Positions 1-8,453 of a DNA stretch of 35,236 nt are shown in pieces; the first letter of the stretch is position 1; each line of letters opens with the position of its first letter. The position numbers and the translations under genes were made by a program. The notes beneath the pieces were generated by a model that ran no database searches, had not been told where the DNA came from, and saw nothing but the letters and a program-made list of their open reading frames with translations. The DNA lies in contig CANHCM010000004.1 in assembly GCA_947459155.1 (NCBI GenBank), positions 1-35,236 of the forward strand, written 5' to 3'. The stretch is from Bacteroidota bacterium (GTDB lineage Bacteria; Bacteroidota; Bacteroidia; M30B66).

Positions 1-2
1 AT

Positions 3-389
3 GACTTCCTCGAGACCTACAATTATTTAAATGCACTGCCGATTTCGTATCTGCATGTATTTACTTACTCAGAGCGCGACAATACGCTGGCCGCAGAGAT
101 GCCCGATTCGGTGCCTGCCGATGAAAGAGCGCGTCGAAGCCAAATGCTGAGAATTCTCTCCGAGAAGAAAAAGCGCGCCTTTTACGAAAACCAATTGCAA
201 AAAACCCTGCCCGTTCTTTGGGAAGGCGAAAACGATCAGGGCTGGATGTATGGATTTACCGCCAATTATGTGAAGGTAAAAACCGCCTGGAATCCACAAT
301 TGGTGAATACAATCACGCCGTTCCGTTTGGATAACATTGACGCCGATGGACTGGTTCAGGGCGAAATCCTTCAATATCAGCCTGCCTAA
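3..389 (+). CDS. mtaB: tRNA (N6-threonylcarbamoyladenosine(37)-C2)-methylthiotransferase MtaB, C-terminal part (5' truncated by window edge)
   Basis: The frame is open from base 3: DFLETYNYLNALPISYLHVFTYSERDNT...; this matches the conserved radical-SAM MTTase motif, followed by a TRAM-like C-terminus (VKVKT...GLVQGEI). Confidence 0.85.
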   Translation, partial: DFLETYNYLNALPISYLHVFTYSERDNTLAAEMPDSVPADERARRSQMLRILSEKKKRAFYENQLQKTLPVLWEGENDQGWMYGFTANYVKVKTAWNPQLVNTITPFRLDNIDADGLVQGEILQYQPA

Positions 390-406
390 GGCTTAAGCAC
401 ATTAGC

Positions 407-1573
407 ATGTACCCAACCATCAGTTTTTTCCTAAAAGAAACCTTCGGCATCGATTTTCCCTTGCCCATACAAACTTTCGGATTCTTCGTTGCGCTTGCCT
501 TTGGAGCCGCTGCCTTTATTCTGAGCAAGGAATTGACCCGCAAGCAAGCTCTGGGAATCTTCAAACCCACCGAACGGAAAATCACTGTTGGCGCACCGGC
601 CAAACCTTCCGACTATCTGGTAAATCTCGTGGGAGGCTTCATTCTCGGGTACAAACTCCTCTTTATCATTAGCAATTACAGTTTGTTTGCCGAAAATCCA
701 CAAGAAGTTTTATTGTCGGGTTTAGGTAGCATTTGGGGTGGCTTGCTGGGTGCCGCCGGATTGGTTTATTGGAAATACCGCGAAATAAAGGCCGCACAAC
801 TGCCCAAGCCCAAGATTGAAATCCTCACGATGAATGCCGCCGACCATATTGGCAATATCATCTTGTTGGGTGTGGTTGGCGGATTGTTAGGGGCCAAGGT
901 GTTTCACAACCTTGAAAACCCGGCCGAGTTTATGGCCGATCCAATCGGAGCACTGCTGTCGTTCTCGGGCCTGACCTTTTACGGAGGCCTGATTGTCGCT
1001 GCAGTGTTGATTATCCGTTATGGAATTAAGAACGGACTGGCGCCACTGGCACTCTGCGATGCTGCAGCTCCGGCCTTGATGCTATCGTACGGAATCGGGC
1101 GTATTGGCTGCCAGGTATCGGGCGATGGCGACTGGGGCGTGGTGAATACCGCTCCGAAGCCGGGCTGGATGTCGGCACTCCCCGACTGGATGTGGTCGTA
1201 CACTTTTCCGCACAACGTGAACAACGAAGGTGTACCCATTCCGGGCTGTGAAGGTCGTTGGTGCCACGAGTTGCCGGAACCCGTTTTTCCTACCTCATTT
1301 TACGAAACCTTGATGGCCATCGTGCTTTTTGCCATTTTGTGGTCAATCAGAAAACGCATCACCACACCGGGGCTGTTGTTCAGCATCTACCTGATATTCA
1401 ACGGCACCGAGCGATTCCTCATCGAATCAATCCGGGTAAATTCTTTGTACCATATCGGGAGTTTGGCCATCACCCAGGCCCAAATCATCTCTACCCTTTT
1501 AATCATTGCCGGCATTGTCGGCGTGGCCTACACCCGTAAAAAAGCAGCCCAAAGTCATGGAAAAGCCGGTTGA
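407..1573 (+). CDS. lgt: Prolipoprotein diacylglyceryl transferase
   Basis: Multi-TM protein with GLTFYGGLI, YGIGRIGCQVSGDGDWG, PTSFYE and RFLIESIRVN motifs typical of Lgt. Confidence 0.9.
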   Translation: MYPTISFFLKETFGIDFPLPIQTFGFFVALAFGAAAFILSKELTRKQALGIFKPTERKITVGAPAKPSDYLVNLVGGFILGYKLLFIISNYSLFAENPQEVLLSGLGSIWGGLLGAAGLVYWKYREIKAAQLPKPKIEILTMNAADHIGNIILLGVVGGLLGAKVFHNLENPAEFMADPIGALLSFSGLTFYGGLIVAAVLIIRYGIKNGLAPLALCDAAAPALMLSYGIGRIGCQVSGDGDWGVVNTAPKPGWMSALPDWMWSYTFPHNVNNEGVPIPGCEGRWCHELPEPVFPTSFYETLMAIVLFAILWSIRKRITTPGLLFSIYLIFNGTERFLIESIRVNSLYHIGSLAITQAQIISTLLIIAGIVGVAYTRKKAAQSHGKAG

Positions 1574-2363
1574 TTTACAGCACCTGTGTGAAGAAGTTTG
1601 CCGCATCAGCCGTGAAGTGGGCAAATTCATTCTGCTCGAACAGAAACGCCTCAGCGATCAAAGTATTGAATCGAAAGGGCTGAACGACTTTGTTACCTAC
1701 GTTGACAAAGCTGCCGAAACATTGCTGGTGAGCGAACTCCAGGCTTTGTTGCCTGGCTCGGGATTTTTGACCGAAGAGAAAACCGTTGCACAGCAAGAGG
1801 CCGAACTGGTGTGGATTATCGACCCCATTGATGGAACCACCAATTTCATCCACGGCTTACCCCTTTTTTCCATTTCCATTGCCTTGGCCTTTCGGGGGAA
1901 AACGATTCTGGGTGTGGTACACGAGGTAAGTCGCGACGAGTGCTTTTCGGCCATTGAGGGCGGAAGAGCCATGCTCAACGGAAAAGTGATTCAGGTGTCG
2001 GAACGCAGCAAGCTGAGCGACTCCTTACTGGTGACCGGGTTTCCATACAAGGATGAAGGACGACTCGAGGCCTGGATGCAACTGTTCATCACCTTGCTTC
2101 GCAAATCGCATGGCGTGAGACGCTTAGGTTCTGCCGCCATCGACCTAGTTTATGTGGCCTGTGGGCGGTTTGAAGCCTTTTACGAGTATGGTCTTAGTCC
2201 TTGGGACGTGGCCGCAGGCGCCTTTATCGTGGAGCAGGCCGGTGGCTTGGTTACCGATTACCAGGGAGGCCCGAATTTCGTGTACGGTAAAGAATTGTTG
2301 GCCGGCAATGGCCGGATGAATGAAGAGCTCCGAGGGGTTATTCTGGAGCACTTTGCCCGCTGA
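1557..2363 (+). CDS. Inositol monophosphatase family protein (start trimmed to ATG 1557)
   Basis: FLTEE...WIIDPIDGTTNFIHGLPLFSISIAL and SPWDVAAGAFIVEQAGG are IMPase signatures. The ATG overlaps the lgt 3' end. Confidence 0.88.
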   Translation: MEKPVDLQHLCEEVCRISREVGKFILLEQKRLSDQSIESKGLNDFVTYVDKAAETLLVSELQALLPGSGFLTEEKTVAQQEAELVWIIDPIDGTTNFIHGLPLFSISIALAFRGKTILGVVHEVSRDECFSAIEGGRAMLNGKVIQVSERSKLSDSLLVTGFPYKDEGRLEAWMQLFITLLRKSHGVRRLGSAAIDLVYVACGRFEAFYEYGLSPWDVAAGAFIVEQAGGLVTDYQGGPNFVYGKELLAGNGRMNEELRGVILEHFAR

Positions 2364-2368
2364 TTTCT

Positions 2369-3232
2369 ATGAAAATAGCCGTGTTGATTAATCCGCTCTC
2401 GGGGGGAATCAATAAGAAAAGCCTGCCAGACCGCCTGAAAAAGGTAATGCCGGCGCAAACGCTGATTCATACAAGCCAATCGGCCGAAGATACCCGAAGC
2501 TTTGCCGCCTATTGCCGAAATGAGCAGTTTGATGTTCTGGTGGTGGCCGGAGGCGATGGAACCTTAAATGATGCAGGCACTGCCCTGTGTGGAAGCCAAA
2601 CAGCCCTCGCCATTTATCCGCAGGGTTCGGGCAATGGCCTGGCGAGATTGCTGGGGGCAAAGTCGCAGCCCGAAGCCCTTGCTCAATCGTTGCAACAGGC
2701 CAAAGCCGCATGGATAGACACCGGTAAAGTAAACGAACGTACTTTTTTAAATGTAGCCGGCGTTGGCTTCGATGCCCATATTGCAGAGCGCTTTGCCTCG
2801 AATGCTGTTCGCGGTTTTGCCGGCTATGTGTCGGAAACACTGTCGGCTTTTGGGCAATACAAGCCCGAAACCTACCGGGTGCGTGCCGGGGAACACACAC
2901 AAGATATTGAAGCATTTCTGTTGACCATTTGCAATGGAAGCCAGTATGGCAACAATGCATGGATTAGTCCACAATCGAGTGTTACCGACGGAGTGCTGGA
3001 GCTGACGGCCATTGCTCCGATTGGCTGGAGGCAAGCGCCGGGCCTCATTTACGGACTGTTTTCGAAACGCATTGGGCAACACAAGACCGTTACGCAGCTG
3101 AGCTCGAGCATTTTTGAGATTAGTCGGGAACACGAAGGTCCGGTGAATATCGACGGCGAGTTTGAAAGGATGGGAAGGGAACTGCGGTTTGAGGTGATTC
3201 CGTCGAGTTTGCGGGTGCTGATGCCAGCCTGA
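2369..3232 (+). CDS. Diacylglycerol kinase family lipid kinase (YegS/BmrU-like)
   Basis: VVAGGDGTLNDAG, YPQGSGNGLAR and VNIDGE motifs of the DAGK catalytic family. Confidence 0.85.
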   Translation: MKIAVLINPLSGGINKKSLPDRLKKVMPAQTLIHTSQSAEDTRSFAAYCRNEQFDVLVVAGGDGTLNDAGTALCGSQTALAIYPQGSGNGLARLLGAKSQPEALAQSLQQAKAAWIDTGKVNERTFLNVAGVGFDAHIAERFASNAVRGFAGYVSETLSAFGQYKPETYRVRAGEHTQDIEAFLLTICNGSQYGNNAWISPQSSVTDGVLELTAIAPIGWRQAPGLIYGLFSKRIGQHKTVTQLSSSIFEISREHEGPVNIDGEFERMGRELRFEVIPSSLRVLMPA

Positions 3233-3316
3233 AACCATTTACACCATCATGCACCGAAGGCCCTCAACAAAGGTGTACGGCTGTTTGGAAAAGCGCCAGC
3301 GGGTGCAGCGAATACC

Positions 3317-3350
3317 CCTTGTAGGGGCGGCTCGTTGCCGCACTACAAGG
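3317..3350. repeat. Intergenic inverted repeat (CCTTGTAG...CTACAAGG) with an inner GGCGGC/GCCGC stem; REP-like element or terminator
   Basis: Perfect 8-bp arms at 3317-3324 and 3343-3350, enclosing a second GC-rich inverted repeat, in a GC-rich intergenic patch. Confidence 0.6.
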
Positions 3351-3560
3351 AGTAGCAGCGAAACACGCGGTGCCCGGCCCTGCAGCCGAGGCGAAATGTG
3401 ATGCCCAGCGAGGCAGGCGCCCAAAAACAGATAATGAATAAACGCTTATGAATTGTTGATTGTCTGAGCATTACATCAATACATCCAGAATATTTTCGGG
3501 CATTTTAAACGCCTCCCCATTTGGATGGTCAGCCCTGCTACTAACGCTAAACCAACACCG

Positions 3561-3812
3561 ATGAACCTGCGACTGAAGAACAACATTGCTGTGAGCGATT
3601 CCGGCTTTGTGTTCAATCCATCTACCGGCGATTCCTTTTCGATTAATCCGGTGGGCATCGATATCATTCAACTGTTGCGGGCGTCGAAGTCTGAGCAGGA
3701 CATTATCGAAGACCTTTCGGACCGATACGACGCCGATACGCAAACGATTGAAAAAGACCTGTACGATTTTTTCACGCTGCTTCTACAGCATCAGCTTGCC
3801 GAAAAAGCATGA
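3561..3812 (+). CDS. PqqD family (RRE-like) small protein
   Basis: GFVFNPSTGDSFSINPVGIDIIQLLRASKSEQDIIEDLSDRYDADTQTIEKDLYDFFTLLLQHQLAEKA follows the PqqD family pattern (tG..f.lN..G..i..ll.....s..eI...l...yd.....ie.D...f...L...gL). Start taken at the internal ATG 3561. Confidence 0.75.
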   Translation: MNLRLKNNIAVSDSGFVFNPSTGDSFSINPVGIDIIQLLRASKSEQDIIEDLSDRYDADTQTIEKDLYDFFTLLLQHQLAEKA

Positions 3813-4852
3813 AGAGTGAGTTGGTCATTGCCGTTTCGGGGCTGAACAATACCGACAACCCCGGTCCCGGCATTCCGGTAATCCGCGCACTGCGCGACTG
3901 GAAAGGGAAAAAAGTACGCATCATCGGTCTTTCGTACGATCATCTGGAGCCGGGTTTGTATTTACCCGAATGGGTTGATAAAAGCTATCAAGTGCCTTAC
4001 CCATCGGCAGGTTCAGACAATTTGATGCTTCGTTTAAAGTACATTCACAGTATTGAAAGGCTGGATTTCATCTTTCCCAACTTCGATGCAGAGCTGTTTT
4101 CGTACATGAAGATGGCACCGGAGTTACAAAGCATGGGCATTCACACCTTTTTACCCGGGCTCGATCAATTTGAGGAAAGGCACAAATACCGTTTGCCGGA
4201 ATTTGGAGAGAAGTATCAATTGGCTGTTCCTAAATCGCTGAGCGTAAACTCACTTGCTGATGTACCGGCAGCGCTGAGCCAATTTGAGTTTCCGGTGGTG
4301 GTGAAGGGTAAATTCTACGAGGCTTACATTGCGTATTCGATGGATCAGGTGCAGAATTATTTTCACAAGATTCAGGCGAAGTGGGGCTTACCGGTTATTT
4401 TCCAGCAGTTTATTCAGGGCAACGAGTACAACGTGGTGGCTATGGGTGATGGCAAAGGGAACACCATAGGCGCCGTACCCATGCGCAAGCAATACATTAC
4501 CGATAAAGGAAAAGCCTGGGCCGGCATAACGCTCGATGAGCCGGCGCTGATTGAAATGACCAGAAAGCTCATTGCGGCCAACCACTGGAGAGGCGGCATG
4601 GAGCTGGAGCTGATTAAAGACCGCAATGGTCAATTGTACATAGTCGAGATTAACCCAAGATTTCCGGCCTGGGTTTATTTAGCCGTAGCGGCTGGTCAGA
4701 ATATGCCGGCGGCGGCCGTGAAGCTGGCTCTTGGCGAGGATGTTCCTCCGTTTGAAAGCTACGAGGTGGGGAAGATGTTTGTTCGTTACTCCTGGGACAA
4801 CATTGTGAACCTCAGCGATTTTGAGAAAATATCAACCTTAGGAGAACTCTAA
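3809..4852 (+). CDS. ATP-grasp domain protein (CarB/PylC-like carboxylate-amine ligase fold)
   Basis: FPVVVKGKFYEAYIAYS, VIFQQFIQGNEYNVVAMGDG, GGMELELIKDRNGQLYIVEINPRFPAW (metal-binding E..N). ATGA overlap with the upstream PqqD gene. Confidence 0.82.
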   Translation: MKSELVIAVSGLNNTDNPGPGIPVIRALRDWKGKKVRIIGLSYDHLEPGLYLPEWVDKSYQVPYPSAGSDNLMLRLKYIHSIERLDFIFPNFDAELFSYMKMAPELQSMGIHTFLPGLDQFEERHKYRLPEFGEKYQLAVPKSLSVNSLADVPAALSQFEFPVVVKGKFYEAYIAYSMDQVQNYFHKIQAKWGLPVIFQQFIQGNEYNVVAMGDGKGNTIGAVPMRKQYITDKGKAWAGITLDEPALIEMTRKLIAANHWRGGMELELIKDRNGQLYIVEINPRFPAWVYLAVAAGQNMPAAAVKLALGEDVPPFESYEVGKMFVRYSWDNIVNLSDFEKISTLGEL

Positions 4853-4858
4853 CGAAGC

Positions 4859-6220
4859 ATGGAAAAGAAAAGATATGAGCGCCCGGTTATTGCGTCACTC
4901 AATGCGGGCATCACCAATAAGTTCGGCACCCGAAATCTGAACGAGCCCATTTCGCATATCGATGGGGCCTCGATTAAGGAGATTACGGAGCAGTATGGTT
5001 CGCCGGTATTTATTCTTTCGGAACGAAAAATCCGCCAGCTCTACCGCGACGCGCACAGGGCATTCAGCACGCGGTATCCGAAAGTGCAGTTTGCCTGGTC
5101 TTACAAGACGAACTACCTGAACGCCGTTTGCAATGTTTTCCATCAGGAAGGCTCCTGGGCCGAGGTGGTGTCGATTTTCGAGTACGAAAAAGCGTTGGCC
5201 AATGGTGTTGAAGGCCGACACATCCTTTTCAACGGGCCCGAAAAAACCGAGTCGGATCTTCGGAAGGCCATTGAGCACGATTCGTTGATTCACATCGATC
5301 ATTTTGATGAGCTTTACCAATTGCTCGAAATGAGCGAAAGCCTGAAAAAGAGGCCACGGGTTGCCATTCGGGTGAACATGGATACAGGCATTTACCCTAT
5401 GTGGGATCGCTTTGGGTTTAACTACGAAAGTGGGCAGGCCTGGGATGCCATCAATAAAATTATCCTCACCAACAAGCTCGACCTCGTTGGGCTGCATTGC
5501 CACATCGGCACCTTTATGCTATCGGCGAATGCCTACGCTGTGGCGGCGGCTAAGCTTGCCGATCTGGCGTTGGGCATTAAGCTGCATCACAAGCAAAACA
5601 TCGAATACCTTGATTTGGGCGGCGGCTTTGCCTCAAAAAACACCTTAAAAGGCTCGTTTTTACCGGGTGCCGACACCATTCCGAGTTTTGATGATTATGC
5701 AGAGGCCATCTGCGGCACCTTGCTCAACGCCGGCTTTACCCGCGAAAATTTACCCATGTTGATTTTAGAAACCGGTCGCGCCTTGGTCGACGAAGCCGGA
5801 TTTCTGGCCGCCTCAGTGGTGGCCAACAAGCGCTTGAGCGATGGTCGGAAAGCCTTGGTGCTCGATGCAGGAGTGAACATCTTGTTTACCTCCTTTTGGT
5901 ACGAACACAAAATGACGCCCGTTGAGCCGGCCAGTCACCACACCGAAGCCTCAGTGGTGTATGGTCCGCTGTGCATGAACATCGACGTTGTGCGCGAAAG
6001 TGTAACTTTACCGCCATTGCGAAAAAACGATCTCGTGCTTATTCATACCGTTGGCGCTTACAACATGACGCAATGGATGCAGTTTATTGCCATGCGGCCG
6101 GCGGTGGTTATGGTCGATCAGGAAGGAAAAACGCACCTCTTGCGCAGGGCTGAGAAAACCGACGACCTCAACGCCATGGAATCTATGCCCGAACACTTAC
6201 AATCCTTTAGTTTGGCGTAA
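4859..6220 (+). CDS. Group-IV PLP-dependent decarboxylase/alanine-racemase-fold enzyme (LysA-like), with about 25 aa N-terminal extension
   Basis: FAWSYKTN (PLP lysine), LVGLHCHIGT, YLDLGGGF, LILETGRALVDEAG, YGPLCMNID motifs. Confidence 0.85.
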   Translation: MEKKRYERPVIASLNAGITNKFGTRNLNEPISHIDGASIKEITEQYGSPVFILSERKIRQLYRDAHRAFSTRYPKVQFAWSYKTNYLNAVCNVFHQEGSWAEVVSIFEYEKALANGVEGRHILFNGPEKTESDLRKAIEHDSLIHIDHFDELYQLLEMSESLKKRPRVAIRVNMDTGIYPMWDRFGFNYESGQAWDAINKIILTNKLDLVGLHCHIGTFMLSANAYAVAAAKLADLALGIKLHHKQNIEYLDLGGGFASKNTLKGSFLPGADTIPSFDDYAEAICGTLLNAGFTRENLPMLILETGRALVDEAGFLAASVVANKRLSDGRKALVLDAGVNILFTSFWYEHKMTPVEPASHHTEASVVYGPLCMNIDVVRESVTLPPLRKNDLVLIHTVGAYNMTQWMQFIAMRPAVVMVDQEGKTHLLRRAEKTDDLNAMESMPEHLQSFSLA

Positions 6221-6223
6221 TTG

Positions 6224-8443
6224 ATGCACAAAAAATGGAGTTTGAAGTCAGTATCGTCTTTCGCCGAAGGCGTATTGAACTCCTATGCCCAGGTTTTCTT
6301 CTCGCAGCGAAAATCGCTGGCGGTACTCCTGTTGTTACTCACGTTCATCGACTACCAGGCCGGAATTAGCGGCTTGTTTGCGGTTGTTATAACCCAACTT
6401 ACTGCGCGTGTGCTGGGTTTGGATGACACAAGCATACAATCGGGGCTCTACAGTTTCAACAGCCTTTCGGTAGGCCTTTGCTTAGGCGTTTACTTTAACC
6501 TGAGCCTGCCCTTTCTGGCCCTGGTGGCCGTGGCCTCGCTGCTGAGCCTGCTCCTCACCGTGTGGATTGGCGGTGCGCTTTACCCCAAAGGCCTGCCTTA
6601 CCTGAGTTTTCCCTTTATCATCACCATTTGGCTAAGCCTGATGGCCTCACGTTCTTACGAAGCCCTGATGCTCAGTGAGCGTGGAATTTACATCTACAAT
6701 GAGCTCTACACGCTGGGCGGACAGGGCTTTGTTGACGCATACATGCAGCTCGAAAACTCTGCTTTCCCGCTGCATTTGGATGTGTACCTCAGATCGCTGG
6801 GAGCCCTGTTTTTTCAGTACAACCTCATTGCCGGCTTTATTGCAGCAGTGGCCCTGTTGATTTACTCACGCATTGCCTTTGCCTTCTCGCTCACCGGCTT
6901 TTACACCGGCTTTATGTTTTACCATTTTCTGGGCGGAAACATTACCGAACTCACCTATTCCTTTATTGGATTCAATTTCATTTTAACAGCCATTGCCCTC
7001 GGCGGATTTTTCCTCATTCCTTCCGCCTGGTCGTTTCTGCTGGTTATGGTTGTTTCTCCGCTCATTGCCCTGTTGAATTCGGCCTTGTCGGGTTTGCTCT
7101 GGGCCTGGCAGCTGCCTTTGTATTCCATGCCCTTCAATCTGGTGGTCATCGGATTGCTCTACCTCTTGCGCATGCGCAGTAAGGTTCGCTATCTCTTTCT
7201 TACACCGGTTCAGCATTATTCACCGGAGATCAACCTCTACAGCTTCAACACGGGCACCGAACGGTTCAAAGGCTCGCCCTCCATTGCCTTTCAGCTGCCT
7301 TTTTATGGCCGGTGGACCGTAACGCAGGCATACAACGGGAAGCACACACACCGCGAGGCCTGGAGACATGCGCTCGATTTTATGCTTTGCGATGAAAACG
7401 GCGAAACACACGAGGGCGGAGGCTTCGAGCTCAAGAATTACTTTGGTTGGCAGAAGCCTGTTTTAGCCCCGGCCGATGGGCTGGTAGTAGACCTTCACAC
7501 GACCATCGACGAAAACCAACCCGGCAAGGTGAACTTAGAAAACAACTGGGGCAACTCGGTGGTCATCAAGCATGGCGAGCAGCTCTACTCGCAGATTTCG
7601 CATTTGCTAACCGGTTCATTTCGGGTGCATTTGGGGCAGTATGTGAAGAAGGGCGAAATTCTGGCCTTGTTGGGGAACTCCGGGCGTTCGCCTTTGCCGC
7701 ACATTCACTTTCAGATTCAGTCGACCCCATACGTGGGCTCAGCCACAGTGCCTTACCCTTTCGGCTATTATTTAAAGTATGCCGAGGGCCGGCAAAGCCT
7801 GATGAGTTTTTCGACTCCGGTAGAAGGCGATCAGATTCAGAATGTGGAGATCACGCCCTTGCTTCGCGATGCTTATTCGTTTATTCCCGGACAGATTCTT
7901 CAGTTCAAGGTAACCGAGGCCCGTAAAACCTATACGGTGCGATGGGAAGTTAGGGTGAGTGCATACAACCAGGTTTACCTGTATTGCTTTAAAACACGGT
8001 CGGTGGCTTACCTTCATAACAATGGAACGATGTTCTATTTCCTGAGCTTTCACGGCGACAAGAAAAGTCTGCTTTACCACTTCTATCTTTCGTCGTACCA
8101 GGTTTTACTCGGCTTTTATCCTGAGATTTTCCTCCGCGACACCTTGCCTGTTCATACGGTAAACAGTGGAATTGTGAGGGTTGTACAGGACTTTCTGGCG
8201 CCTTTCGTGCGGTTTCTCAAAGTGGAGTTTCAACTGGAGTACACTCACATCGACAACCTGTTTACTCCGCGAACACTCGGCTTGCGGTCGGAGGTTCGCA
8301 CCAGTTCGGCCGGAATTGGACAGCAACGCTATCACTTCGAAATTCACATTGCGAAAAACCAGATCGACCAGCTTCACATTAAATTCGGGAATCGCCGAAT
8401 TCTGGCCGAACGACAAAACGAGTACGAAACCACAGAACCCTAA
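6224..8443 (+). CDS. Fusion membrane protein: N-terminal urea transporter (UT)-like domain, M23/LytM peptidase-like domain, C-terminal beta-rich region (ORF extends to TTG 6221)
   Basis: N-terminus: DYQAGISGLFAVVITQLTARVLGLDDTSIQSGLYSFNSLSVGLCLGVYF resembles the UT family. Middle: HALDF...PVLAPADGLVVDLH...GNSVVIKHGEQLYSQISHLLTGSFRVHLGQYVKKGEILALLGNSGRSPLPHIHFQI resembles M23. Confidence 0.78.
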   Translation: MHKKWSLKSVSSFAEGVLNSYAQVFFSQRKSLAVLLLLLTFIDYQAGISGLFAVVITQLTARVLGLDDTSIQSGLYSFNSLSVGLCLGVYFNLSLPFLALVAVASLLSLLLTVWIGGALYPKGLPYLSFPFIITIWLSLMASRSYEALMLSERGIYIYNELYTLGGQGFVDAYMQLENSAFPLHLDVYLRSLGALFFQYNLIAGFIAAVALLIYSRIAFAFSLTGFYTGFMFYHFLGGNITELTYSFIGFNFILTAIALGGFFLIPSAWSFLLVMVVSPLIALLNSALSGLLWAWQLPLYSMPFNLVVIGLLYLLRMRSKVRYLFLTPVQHYSPEINLYSFNTGTERFKGSPSIAFQLPFYGRWTVTQAYNGKHTHREAWRHALDFMLCDENGETHEGGGFELKNYFGWQKPVLAPADGLVVDLHTTIDENQPGKVNLENNWGNSVVIKHGEQLYSQISHLLTGSFRVHLGQYVKKGEILALLGNSGRSPLPHIHFQIQSTPYVGSATVPYPFGYYLKYAEGRQSLMSFSTPVEGDQIQNVEITPLLRDAYSFIPGQILQFKVTEARKTYTVRWEVRVSAYNQVYLYCFKTRSVAYLHNNGTMFYFLSFHGDKKSLLYHFYLSSYQVLLGFYPEIFLRDTLPVHTVNSGIVRVVQDFLAPFVRFLKVEFQLEYTHIDNLFTPRTLGLRSEVRTSSAGIGQQRYHFEIHIAKNQIDQLHIKFGNRRILAERQNEYETTEP

Positions 8444-8453
8444 AACCAACCTT

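Noticed and set aside
2409-2960. 183-aa minus-strand ORF (and 2747-3238, 163 aa)
   Set aside because: Antisense to the well-supported lipid kinase; composition is that of a frame shadow and no family is recognisable.
3239-3424. 61-aa minus-strand ORF in the GC-rich intergenic patch
   Set aside because: It spans the inverted repeats and has no family resemblance; better treated as non-coding.
4895-5503. 202-aa minus-strand ORF
   Set aside because: Antisense shadow of the PLP enzyme, whose catalytic motifs are intact on the plus strand.
7447-7926. 159-aa plus-strand ORF
   Set aside because: Alternative frame inside the UT-M23 gene; low-complexity Arg/Ala/Ser-rich translation.
8181-8453. N-terminal extension of the TPR ORF
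   Set aside because: It overlaps the end of the UT-M23 gene in another frame; a clean signal peptide starts at ATG 8454.
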